Positions 1 to 7,347 of a stretch of DNA of 64,000 bases are shown piece by piece. A model generated the notes under the pieces. The model was not told the DNA's origin. It saw nothing but the letters and a program-made list of their open reading frames with translations, and searched no databases. The translations under genes were made by a program, and so were the position numbers. Origin of the DNA: Micromonospora sp. AMSO31t (GTDB lineage: Bacteria; Actinomycetota; Actinomycetes; Mycobacteriales; Micromonosporaceae); assembly GCF_008868175.1 (NCBI RefSeq), contig NZ_WBKT01000007.1, forward strand, positions 21,970 through 85,969. Reading direction: 5' to 3'. Every line of letters begins with the position of its first letter. Position 1 is the stretch's first letter.

Positions 1-7
1 CAGTGAC

Positions 8-946
8 GTGCGCGCACGGGGCATCAACTACGACATCGGATTTCTCCCCGGATCGGATCTCACCCGCAAGACCTTCACCGCCGAGACGGTCTGGCACGAC
101 ATGGCGGTGATCGCCAGCGAGCTGCACTGCGACGCCGTACGCGTCTCCGGCCGCGACCCCGAACGGCTCAGCATCGCCGCCCAGTGCGCCGCGGCCGCCG
201 GCCTCGAGGTGTGGTTCGCGCCGTTCCCCGTCGACTTTCCCGCCGATGAGCTGCTCCCGTTCTTCGCCGACTGCGCCCGGCGGGCCGAGGCCGTGCGGCG
301 CGCCGGCGCCGAGGTGGTGTTCGTCGCCGGGTGCGAGATCAGCGCCTTCTGCGGCGGCTTCATCCCCGGCGACACCTACGGCGACCGGCTGCACGCCATG
401 GCCACCGCCGACGTGGAGTGGTGGACCGCCCTCGGCCCAGTGCAGGAGCGGCTCAACGCCTTCCTCGGCCAGGTCGCCGAGGCGGCCCGCGCCTACTTCG
501 GCGGGCGGATCACCTACGCCGCCGGACCCTGGGAGTTCATCGACTGGAGCCCGTTCGACCTCGTCGGCGTCGACGCCTACCGGGCCGCCTACAACGCCGG
601 CACCTTCCGGTCCGAGCTGCGCGGGCACCTCGCGCACGGCAAGCCCGTCGCGGTAACCGAGTACGGCACCTGCGCCTACCGGGGCGCCGGGGAGCACGGC
701 GGCATGGCGTGGCAGGTGCCGCCCGGCGCGGAACCGGACGAGGGCGAACAGGTGCGTTACCTCACCGAACTCCTGGACATCTTCGAGGAGGAGGGAGTGG
801 ACACCGCGCTCTGGTTCACCTTCGCCGGCTACGGCCGGCCCGGCGAGCAGGACATCGGCTCCTACGGCGTGGTCCGGATGCTCGACCACACCCGGTGGGA
901 GCCGAAGCAGGTGTTCCACACGATGGCGGCTAGGAATCGGCGCTGA
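8..946 (+). CDS. TIM-barrel glycoside hydrolase-like protein
   Basis: A 312-residue soluble protein begins with GTG and the segment RARGINYDIGF, which fits the usual start of this actinobacterial family. It shows beta/alpha-barrel features: an early strand followed by CDAVRVSG, an internal DLVGVDAY strand and a late VTEYGTC strand. The last resembles the catalytic-glutamate strand of clan A glycosidases. The family is often labelled with unrelated names such as abortive infection protein, and no substrate can be read from the sequence. The start is only 7 bases from the window edge, so the upstream context is unseen. Its 3' end overlaps the remnant of an opposite-strand acyl-CoA synthetase gene by 17 bases. 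Confidence 0.6.
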   Translation: MRARGINYDIGFLPGSDLTRKTFTAETVWHDMAVIASELHCDAVRVSGRDPERLSIAAQCAAAAGLEVWFAPFPVDFPADELLPFFADCARRAEAVRRAGAEVVFVAGCEISAFCGGFIPGDTYGDRLHAMATADVEWWTALGPVQERLNAFLGQVAEAARAYFGGRITYAAGPWEFIDWSPFDLVGVDAYRAAYNAGTFRSELRGHLAHGKPVAVTEYGTCAYRGAGEHGGMAWQVPPGAEPDEGEQVRYLTELLDIFEEEGVDTALWFTFAGYGRPGEQDIGSYGVVRMLDHTRWEPKQVFHTMAARNRR

Positions 947-1083
947 ACAGCTTCTTCTGCACCTTGCCCAGCGCGTTGCGTGACAACGCCTCGACGCTCG
1001 ACGAAGTGGACCTGTCGGGGACGCTTGTGCACGGACAGCCGCTCGGGCACGTACGCGATGACCTTAGCCGCCAAGCTTGGACG
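930..1083 (-). pseudogene. 3' remnant of an acyl-CoA/malonyl-CoA synthetase
   Basis: On the minus strand the segment KVIAYVPERLSVHKRPRQ is followed, after a one-base frame change, by SRNALGKVQKKLFSADS and a TAG stop at 930-932. This is the C-terminal lid of AMP-forming acyl-CoA synthetases, with the family's catalytic lysine in the NALGK motif. Everything upstream is missing, and the copy ends where IS5-like sequence begins near 1085. It is a dead gene stump produced by an insertion and later decay. Confidence 0.75.
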
Positions 1084-1089
1084 GTTGCT

Positions 1090-1676
1090 CTGAGTGCGTG
1101 TTTGAGAAGGTCGGATGTGGACGGTGTGGCGGCGTGACGGTGGCCGCCGGGGCGGGCAGGGTGTCCGGGTGTCGTCGCCTCGTCGGGAGATCGTTAACGC
1201 GATCTTGTACGTGGTCCGCTCGGGGTGTCCGTGGCGGTACCTGCCGGCGGATCTGCCGCCATGGCAGACGGTGTACTGGTATTTCGTGCGCTGGGAAGAC
1301 GCCGGTGTGACCGAGAACCTGCTGGCCACGCTGCGGGTCAAGGCGCGGGTGCAGGACGGGCGGAATCCGGAGCCGTCGGCGGGGATCATCGACTCGCAGT
1401 CGGTGAAGGGCGCCGACACCGTCGGGCGGCAGACGCGTGGCTACGACGCGGGTAAGAAGGTCAACGGCAGGAAACGGTTCATCATCATCGATACCGCCGG
1501 GCTGCTGGTCACCGTGGCGGTGATGGCCGCGTCGTGGCAGGACCGCGACGGCACGAAGACCGCCCTGCTCAGCGCTTACCTGGCCACCCCGATCCGGCAC
1601 GTCTTCGCCGACCAGGGCTTCGCGGGCCGTCTCGTCGACTGGACCCGCGACACCTTGAAGATCACCCTGGAGATCG
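1090..1676 (+). mobile_element. IS5-family insertion sequence fragment A
   Basis: The reading frame from 1115 carries PRREIVNAILYVVRSGCPWR, DLPPWQTVYWYF, IIDSQSVKGADTVG, RGYDAGKKVNGRKR and VFADQGFAG. These are the N-terminal helix-turn-helix and the DDE-domain motifs of IS4/IS5-group transposases. The N terminus before PRREIVN is degenerate. The protein stops being transposase-like after LKITLEI near 1676, where a second, oppositely oriented IS5-type element begins. The last part of the DDE domain is therefore lost and the element is inactive. Confidence 0.8.
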
Positions 1677-2107
1677 GTAGTTCTTGCTCGGGGCGGCCAG
1701 CCGGTGATCCCGGGTCGGGATCAGCGTGCCGTCGACGATCGTGATCTGGTCGACCCGCCGCCGGCGCACTGGCGCCAGGGCCAGCAGGGGGCCGAGGGTG
1801 TCGATGACCCGGTGGGCGGCCGAATGCGACACCCCGAACAGCGGGCCGATCTGCCGCATCGTCAGGTTCGTCCGCCAGTACGCCGCCACCAGCAACACCC
1901 GATCGGCGAGATCGAGAGACCACTGCCGGCCCGGCCGACCGTCAGCGATCGCCTCACCACCACGCTCGGCCACCAGCCGGACCAGCCTGCGGAACTGGGC
2001 GGGCTGCAGCCCGGTGAACGGGAAGATCCACTCCGGGCGGGCCGCCGAGATCACCTGCACCCCAACATGATCCACCATGGATCGACCACCGAGTTACGAG
2101 ACATCCC
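1676..2107 (-). mobile_element. IS5-family insertion sequence fragment B (5' part only)
   Basis: The minus-strand frame starts with ATG at 2078 and runs through FTGLQPAQFRRLVRLVAERG, WSLDLADRVLLVAAYWRTNL and VDQITIVDGTLIPTRDHR. This is the helix-turn-helix and the first catalytic aspartate of the DDE_Tnp_4-type IS5 transposases. It ends at SKNYR, where intact members continue into the catalytic core. The right end carries AGGGATGTCTCGTAACTCGG at about 2085-2107, which resembles a terminal repeat. The fragment is joined tail to tail with fragment A, so at least two successive transposition or deletion events happened here. Confidence 0.75.
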
Positions 2108-2765
2108 TTAGCCGGGTGGTGACGGCGGCTCAGGTGGGCGTCCGCGGGCGCGTGCTGCGTCGGCGATGGCGATCCCGGTGAGGACCGCGATGGCGGCGAT
2201 GGCGGCCAGCAGCGGCGGCAGGAGGAGCATCGGCGGTGTCAGGGCAATCAACACGAGCAGCCCGATCACCCGGTCCCGGGACACGCGGCTGAACACCGCG
2301 TACTCGAAGAAGGAACGCCCGACCAGGAACAGCGCGGGCCCGCCGAGGATGACGGCGACCCAGGCCGGCCGTGTGCCCGAGTGGATGGGCGATGACGAGT
2401 TCGTCGCCCACCGCGGTCGCGACGATGCCGGCCATCATGAGCAGATGAGCGGTTAGCGCCGACACGGCTAAGCGGTCTGGGTGGGGCGCCGCTGCGATGG
2501 CAGCCGGCAACAACTCTCCCGAGCGGTAGATGTAGATCCGCAAGAACAGCGCCGTGCCGACGAACGACACCACGAACGCCGCGGTCCGATCAGCCGCGAA
2601 GCCGCTGCCACTGAGGGTCAACGCGGTGACCAGGATCAACTCGCCGAGCGCGATGACGAAAAGCTGCCGGTACCGCTCGGCCAGATGCTCGGCCGCGGTT
2701 GGGTACGCCGATTCGGGCGAGCGACCCAACCCCGGCGTGGGGTAGCGGAATCCGCGTGCCGTGTA
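2108..2765 (-). pseudogene. C-terminal part of low temperature requirement protein A (LtrA)
   Basis: On the minus strand GLGRSPESAYPTAAEHLAER is followed by YRQLFVIALGELILVTALTL, the conserved LtrA membrane segment, with further hydrophobic helices after it. A frameshift near 2385, after GDELVIAHP, moves the frame to one reading PAWVAVILGGPALFLVGRSF and on to a stop at 2108. The N-terminal half of LtrA is absent; the frame instead comes directly from a FetB-like permease fragment at about 2765. LtrA proteins are multi-span membrane proteins of unclear function. This copy cannot make an intact product. Confidence 0.7.
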
Positions 2766-3321
2766 GTCCATGGCCACCGCCAGTGCCTGGCTGGCGGCGG
2801 GGCGGCAGACGAGCAGCCGGGCGTCGCGGGGAAGCAGGCCCAGCGCGAGCGCGGCTTCGACCTCGCCGCGCCGGGCGCGCAGATCGTCATTGAAGCGCCG
2901 CCCGGCGAGGCTGGTGGCGGTCATGGCGCCGCCGGTCAGGATGCCGGCGATCGGGATGATCGCGATGCCGCGCAGGGGTACCAGGCCGGCGAGCAGTAGG
3001 GCGGCGACGACGGTCAGGCTGGCGGTGGCGATCGGGACGCCCGCCCACCAGCCGTACGGTCCACCGGTGATCCGCCGGCCGGAGGTGCCGGCGGCGACCG
3101 CACATGAGCAGCACGAACGCCCCGGTGGCCCACAGTGAGCCGACGATCGCGGTGATCACCAGTGAGACGGCGGCCAGTTGCAGCGCGGCGCGGGCGGCGG
3201 CGACGGCGATCTGTCGGCTGTGCCCGAGCCGTCCGACGGTGGCGGTGGCGGCCGCGGCGGCGGTCAGCAGCGCCAGCGCGACGGCGAGTCTCGGCCCGAG
3301 CACCAGCATCGTCGAGGTCAT
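2766..3321 (-). pseudogene. FetB/UPF0014-type ABC permease fragment
   Basis: The minus-strand start at 3321 gives MTSTMLVLGPRLAVALALL and later ARAALQLAAVSLVITAIVG, the N-terminal helices of the FetB/YbbM (UPF0014) permease family. A frame change near 3100, after AFVLLMCG, leads to a second frame ending in RRFNDDLRARRGEVEAALAL and CRPAASQALAVAMD, which is the family's cytoplasmic loop. At that point the sequence becomes LtrA. FetB normally pairs with a FetA ATPase in iron export, and no such gene is nearby. An internal deletion joined two unrelated membrane protein genes. Confidence 0.65.
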
Positions 3322-3354
3322 CCGGTCAGTGTTGCCCCAGCGCCGATGCGTCGT

Positions 3355-4041
3355 TCAGTTGGCGCCGGATGGGCTCCTGGACGCCGTCGCGTCGGCGGCG
3401 TCGGTTGCCGAGCCGCGGCGGGAGCGCAGGAACTGGATGCCGATCGGCAGGACGGAGACCAGCACGATGGCGATCAGAATGAACTCGATGTTCGATTTGA
3501 CGAAGCTGATCTGCCCGAGGAAGTAGCCGAGCACGGTGACGCCGGTTCCCCACAGCAGGCCACCGAGGACGTTGTAGGTGACGAAGGTGCGGTAGTGCAT
3601 CCGGCTGACCCCGGCGATGACGGGGGTGAAGGTCCGCACGACCGGCACGAAGCGGGCCAGCACAATCGAGCGGGCGCCGTAGCGGGCGAAGAAGGCGTTG
3701 GCCCGGTGCACGTTCTCCTGCTTGAACAGCCGGGAATTGGGGCGACGGAACAGGCTCGGGCCGACGCGCTTGCCGAACAGGTAGCCGACCTGGTCGCCGG
3801 CGATGGCGGCAACGGCGACGAGCAGGCAGACCAGCCAGAGCGGCTGGTGCAGGTAGCGGCCGTCGGCGACGAGCAGACCGGCGGTGAACAGCAGCGAGTC
3901 GCCGGGCAGGAACAACCCGATGAGCACCCCGGACTCGGCGAAGATGATCGCGAGGATCCCGATCAGACCGAAGGTGGAAATCAGCCATTCCGGGTCGATG
4001 AAGCTGGGGCCCACGGCGAATAGCGCTTGAGGCGTGGACAT
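3355..4041 (-). CDS. DedA family membrane protein
   Basis: This 228-residue integral membrane protein has the DedA/SNARE-associated core: ESGVLIGLFLPGDSLLFTAG (the F/Y-x-P-G-D/E signature), a re-entrant stretch, GDQVGYLFGKRVG, and RFVPVVRTFTPVIAGVSRM with the conserved R-x3-R/P pattern. DedA proteins act in lipid transport, and some recycle undecaprenyl phosphate across the membrane. The start at 4041 was chosen because GGAGG lies at the proper distance upstream; an in-frame longer version is unlikely. It follows a PAP2 phosphatase gene by 37 bases in the same transcription unit, which fits a role in polyprenyl phosphate recycling. Confidence 0.88.
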   Translation of the reverse strand: MSTPQALFAVGPSFIDPEWLISTFGLIGILAIIFAESGVLIGLFLPGDSLLFTAGLLVADGRYLHQPLWLVCLLVAVAAIAGDQVGYLFGKRVGPSLFRRPNSRLFKQENVHRANAFFARYGARSIVLARFVPVVRTFTPVIAGVSRMHYRTFVTYNVLGGLLWGTGVTVLGYFLGQISFVKSNIEFILIAIVLVSVLPIGIQFLRSRRGSATDAADATASRSPSGAN

Positions 4042-4078
4042 GGCATGACCTCCGGAACGAGGGGGGCGGGGGTGGTGC

Positions 4079-4618
4079 TCAGGCGGTGGTGTCGAGGCGG
4101 CGGCTGGCACGGCGGTCGTAGGCGCGGCCGACGACGCCGATGGTGGCGACTGCTGCGGCGGCGACGAGCGCGCCGACGACGATGTCCCCGGGGTAGTGCA
4201 CGCCGGTCCAGACTCGGGCGAAGCCGATGACGGTGGCGAGCACGCTCAGCGCTACCCCCCACCGACGGGACAGAAACGCCCCGACGGCAAAGGCCACCGC
4301 GAACGCCGCGGTGGCGTGGTCGCTGGGCAGCGATGCTCCGGCGGCGTGCGGAATCAGCTGGTGCACGGGGTGGGTCTGGAAGGGCCGTAGCTCGGTGCTG
4401 AGCGCGGCGACGGCCTGCCCGACGGCGAATGCCAGCCCGAGGGAGACGACGACGCGCACCAGGGCGGCGCGCCCGTGCCGCAGGTGAGCCAGGACAGGTA
4501 CGGCCGCGGTGGCGACGAGGACGTAGATCAGCCACACCGCCGACCATTCGAAGACGTCGTCGACGAGGTCGCTTCGGCCGGCTGTGTCGTTGACGATCTG
4601 GAACAGGTGGTAGTTCAT
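4079..4618 (-). CDS. PAP2-family membrane phosphatase
   Basis: This 179-residue multi-span protein is related to BcrC/PAP2 lipid phosphatases. Motif 2 is SLPSDHAT (the canonical PSGH appears as PSDH) and motif 3 is ARVWTGVHYPGDIVVG, containing the catalytic histidine and the aspartate. Motif 1 is reduced to TELRPF, with the early lysine not obvious. The likely substrate is undecaprenyl pyrophosphate or another lipid phosphate on the outer face of the membrane. The ATG at 4618 fits the family length. The gene lies between a histidine kinase gene and dedA, all on the minus strand, suggesting an envelope-stress operon. Confidence 0.85.
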   Translation of the reverse strand: MNYHLFQIVNDTAGRSDLVDDVFEWSAVWLIYVLVATAAVPVLAHLRHGRAALVRVVVSLGLAFAVGQAVAALSTELRPFQTHPVHQLIPHAAGASLPSDHATAAFAVAFAVGAFLSRRWGVALSVLATVIGFARVWTGVHYPGDIVVGALVAAAAVATIGVVGRAYDRRASRRLDTTA

Positions 4619-4719
4619 CGCTCCCCCGTGGCAGATGGGTTCCGGTTCATGCAGGTGCCCATCAGGCCAAGAGTGCCGCCGGTCACCTGAGAGGAGCCTG
4701 AAATCGCCGAGGCCGGGGT

Positions 4720-6105
4720 TCAGTGATCTTCGGAGTCGACGTGGTGGGGCAGGCGGATCCGGACGGTCATGCCCGGCCCGGGCAGCACCTGCACGTGTCC
4801 GCCGTGCGCCGCGACGACCTGGCGGGTGATGGCGAGGCCCAGGCCGGTGCCGCCTTCCGGCCGGGTGCGGCTGTCGTCGAGACGGACGAACCGGTCGAAG
4901 ATGCGCTCCCGGTCGGCGTCGGGGACACCGGGTCCGTCGTCGGTGACCTCGATACGCCCCCAGCCCTCGCACGCCGACACGCGCAGGGTCACCTGAGTAC
5001 GGGCGTGACGGGCGGCGTTGTCGGCCAGATTCCGCAACGCCCGGCCCAGGTCGTGGGCGTCCCCGGTCACCCGTACCGGGGTGAGCTCGGCCCGGACGGT
5101 AAGGTCCGGGTGGTGCGCGGCGAGCCGGTCCCGCTCGGTGTAGGCGAGATCGTCGAGGTCGACGTCGTCCCGGCGGCGGGCGGCTCCCCGCTCGTCGATG
5201 CGCGCGAGCAGCAGCAGGTCCGCGACGAGATCGCCGAGCCGGCTGGTCTCGCGGCGCAGCAGCTCGACCAGGTCGCGGTGCCCCTCCGGTACGGGTGCCA
5301 GCGCCAGGCGGTCGAGGCCGGCCCGCAGGGTGGTCAGCGGGCTGCGAAGCTCGTGGCTGGCGTCGGCGACGAACCGGCGCTGGCTCGCCGCGGCGGTCTC
5401 CAGCCGCTCGAGCATCCGGTTCATCGTCTCGGCGAGCGCCGCGACCTCATCTCGGGCGGTAGGTACGGGCACGCGGGCGTGCAGGTCACGGGCGGTGATG
5501 CCGGCGACCCGTCGGCGGATCGCCTCGACCGGGCGCAGGGAACGTCCCACGAACCAGAACACCGCTGCGCCGATCACCAGCAGCATGGGGGCCAGCCCGG
5601 CGGCCAGGATCGCCGCGACCGCCTCGGTGCTCTCGTTGACCGGCCGCAGCGACTGCGCGACCAGCACGGTGCGGGTGCCGGAGCTGGTGGCCACCCCTTC
5701 GGCGGCGATCCGGAAGGGGTCCTCGTCGGCGAACGGCAGCAGCCGCTGCTCGCGCAGCAGCTGACCGGGTCGGGGCCGCAGCGGGGACAGCGGCGCGGCG
5801 TCGCCGAGCGCGGCCGAGGCCGCCTCGACCCGTCCGGACGGGTCGAGGACCTGCACCAATGTCTGTTCTCCCGGGCTGGGCTTCAGCGTCTGGGCGAGCG
5901 CGTCCTGATCACCGGTGGCTACCGCCGCGACCACCTCGGCCGCCCGTTGTCGCGCTGCGGCGTCCACGTTGCCGGCGAGATCCGCGCTGGCGAGGTAGAC
6001 GAACGCCGCCGCGCCGACGGCGAAGGCTGCCCCCACGACAGCGGCGGCAGCCAGCGCCGAACGTAGCCGTACCCCCAGACGCCGGCGCGTCCATCGGATG
6101 ACCAT
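4720..6105 (-). CDS. Two-component sensor histidine kinase
   Basis: A 461-residue EnvZ/PhoR-type kinase. One membrane helix lies at about residues 15-40 and a second at about 165-187, flanking an extracytoplasmic sensor of roughly 125 residues. A HAMP linker follows at about 190-240. The H-box is ASHELRSPLTTLR with the phosphorylated histidine at residue 251. The ATP-binding domain shows NLADNAARHA (N-box), DDGPGVPD (G1) and GTGLGLAI (G2). The gene starts two bases after the stop of its response regulator, so the two are co-translated. The stimulus cannot be inferred from the divergent sensor domain, but the downstream PAP2 and DedA genes point to the cell envelope. Confidence 0.93.
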   Translation of the reverse strand: MVIRWTRRRLGVRLRSALAAAAVVGAAFAVGAAAFVYLASADLAGNVDAAARQRAAEVVAAVATGDQDALAQTLKPSPGEQTLVQVLDPSGRVEAASAALGDAAPLSPLRPRPGQLLREQRLLPFADEDPFRIAAEGVATSSGTRTVLVAQSLRPVNESTEAVAAILAAGLAPMLLVIGAAVFWFVGRSLRPVEAIRRRVAGITARDLHARVPVPTARDEVAALAETMNRMLERLETAAASQRRFVADASHELRSPLTTLRAGLDRLALAPVPEGHRDLVELLRRETSRLGDLVADLLLLARIDERGAARRRDDVDLDDLAYTERDRLAAHHPDLTVRAELTPVRVTGDAHDLGRALRNLADNAARHARTQVTLRVSACEGWGRIEVTDDGPGVPDADRERIFDRFVRLDDSRTRPEGGTGLGLAITRQVVAAHGGHVQVLPGPGMTVRIRLPHHVDSEDH

Positions 6106-6107
6106 CC

Positions 6108-6785
6108 TCAGCCGCCGTCGGCTGCCAGGCGGTAGCCCATGCCCCGCTCGGTCTGGATCGCCCGGCGACCGAACGGTTGGTCGATCTTGCGGCGGAGGTA
6201 GCCGACGTACACCTCGACGATGTTCGGGTCGCCGTCGAAGTGGGCGTCCCAGACGTTGTCGATGATCTGCCGTTTGGACACCACGTCACCACGGTGCCGC
6301 ATCAGGAACTCGAGCAGCGCGAACTCCCGCGCGGTGACCCGAACAGCCTGGCCGGCCCGGCTGACCTGCCGCCGGGCCGGATCCACGGCCAGGTCCCCGG
6401 CGGTCAGCACGACCGGCCGGGCCGGCGCGCCCCGGCGCACCAGAGCCCGAAGCCGAGCCACCAGCACCACTAACGAGAACGGCTTGACCAGATAGTCGTC
6501 GGCCCCGAGGTCGAAGGCGTCCGCCTGGTCGTACTCCCCGTCCTTTGCGGTCAACATCAACACCGGCGTCCACACGCCCCGCGCCCGCAGCCGCCGGCAC
6601 ACCTCGTAGCCGTTCAGGCCCGGCAGCATGATGTCCAGCACGATCACGTCGTACGGGTTCTCGGTGGCCGCCCACAGCCCGTCGGTCCCGGTGTGCTGCA
6701 CATCCACGGCGAAACCCTCGTCAATCAGGCCGGCGCGCAGCACCTGCGCCAGGGCGGTCTCGTCCTCGACGACCAGCACCCGCAC
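6108..6785 (-). CDS. OmpR/PhoB-family response regulator
   Basis: Receiver domain at residues 1-120 with the acidic pocket VVEDE, phosphoacceptor Asp51 in VIVLDIMLPG, and the switch lysine in DDYLVKPFS. A winged-helix DNA-binding domain follows, with LTAGDLAVDP, TAREFALLEFLMRHRG and a C-terminal TERGMGYRLA. The start was placed at GTG 6785 because VRVLVVEDE is the normal family start; an in-frame ATG 15 codons upstream exists but adds unusual sequence. It is the first gene of a minus-strand unit with the kinase, PAP2 and DedA genes. Confidence 0.92.
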   Translation of the reverse strand: MRVLVVEDETALAQVLRAGLIDEGFAVDVQHTGTDGLWAATENPYDVIVLDIMLPGLNGYEVCRRLRARGVWTPVLMLTAKDGEYDQADAFDLGADDYLVKPFSLVVLVARLRALVRRGAPARPVVLTAGDLAVDPARRQVSRAGQAVRVTAREFALLEFLMRHRGDVVSKRQIIDNVWDAHFDGDPNIVEVYVGYLRRKIDQPFGRRAIQTERGMGYRLAADGG

Positions 6786-6961
6786 CCCGTCCACCCCTTC
6801 CGGAACATCGACGCCCGCACGCTGCAGCACCGCGGGAACACCCGATCATCGCCTGGAGGCGTGGGTGGACGGGGTGAGCCGGGCCCAGCCACCGCGACGG
6901 ATCCGACCGACGCGAGGCCGACCACGGCCGCAGCCAGTACAACCGCACGGTACGTGGTCAT
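6725..6961 (-). pseudogene. Possible truncated secreted peptide
   Basis: A minus-strand ATG at 6961 opens TTYRAVVLAAAVVGLASVG and then SVAVAGPGSP, a convincing signal peptide followed by a proline-rich stretch. About 40 residues later the frame runs into the response regulator gene out of frame and loses any family character. It may be the 5' stump of a small secreted protein gene whose remainder was deleted, or chance. Its promoter would face away from feoA. Confidence 0.3.
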
Positions 6962-7009
6962 GGTCGGACGGGTCACCGCCCGCCGAAGTTCGTCACACGC
7001 CCTGGCAGG

Positions 7010-7028
7010 TGAGGCGAGCCTTACCTTA
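7010..7028. promoter_or_regulatory. IdeR/DmdR-type iron box upstream of feoA
   Basis: The 19-mer TGAGGCGAGCCTTACCTTA matches the DtxR/IdeR consensus TTAGGTTAGGCTAACCTAA at 13 of 19 positions. It sits in a longer inverted repeat, AGGTGAGGC-GA-GCCTTACCT, at 7007-7026. It lies 10 bases before the proposed feoA start, so iron-loaded repressor would block transcription of the ferrous iron operon. Confidence 0.6.
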
Positions 7029-7038
7029 TGGTGAGCTG

Positions 7039-7347
7039 GTGCTGCTAAGACGTCCTACTGCCGCCCACTCCGGCGGTCCGGTGCGTGCCGTCGAGGCGTC
7101 CACCGGGTCAACGGGTCGGCTGTCCGGCCTGCCCCCGGGCAGTCGGGCCACGATCGTGGGGCTGGCCGACGGGGCGCCGCCCTCAACGGCCCGTCGGCTC
7201 ACGGACCTCGGGTTCACCGCCGGCACGCCGGTGCAGGTCGTCCGTCGCGCGCCCCTGCGTGATCCGGTGGTGTACCGGGTCAAGGACTACGACCTGTGCC
7301 TGCGCCGCGCGCAGGCCGCGCACGTGCTGGTCCGGGACGCGCAGTGA
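7039..7347 (+). CDS. feoA: Ferrous iron transport protein A
   Basis: A 102-residue protein with a C-terminal SH3-like FeoA domain: LSGLPPGSRATIVGL, ARRLTDLGFTAGTPVQVV, and DPVVYRVKDYDLCLRRAQA. FeoA is a small cytosolic partner that modulates FeoB. The start is uncertain: GTG 7039 follows a GGTGAG stretch closely, while GTG 7081 would remove a non-conserved leader of 14 residues. The gene overlaps feoB by four bases (GTGA), so the two are translationally coupled, and an iron box lies just upstream. Confidence 0.85.
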   Translation: MLLRRPTAAHSGGPVRAVEASTGSTGRLSGLPPGSRATIVGLADGAPPSTARRLTDLGFTAGTPVQVVRRAPLRDPVVYRVKDYDLCLRRAQAAHVLVRDAQ

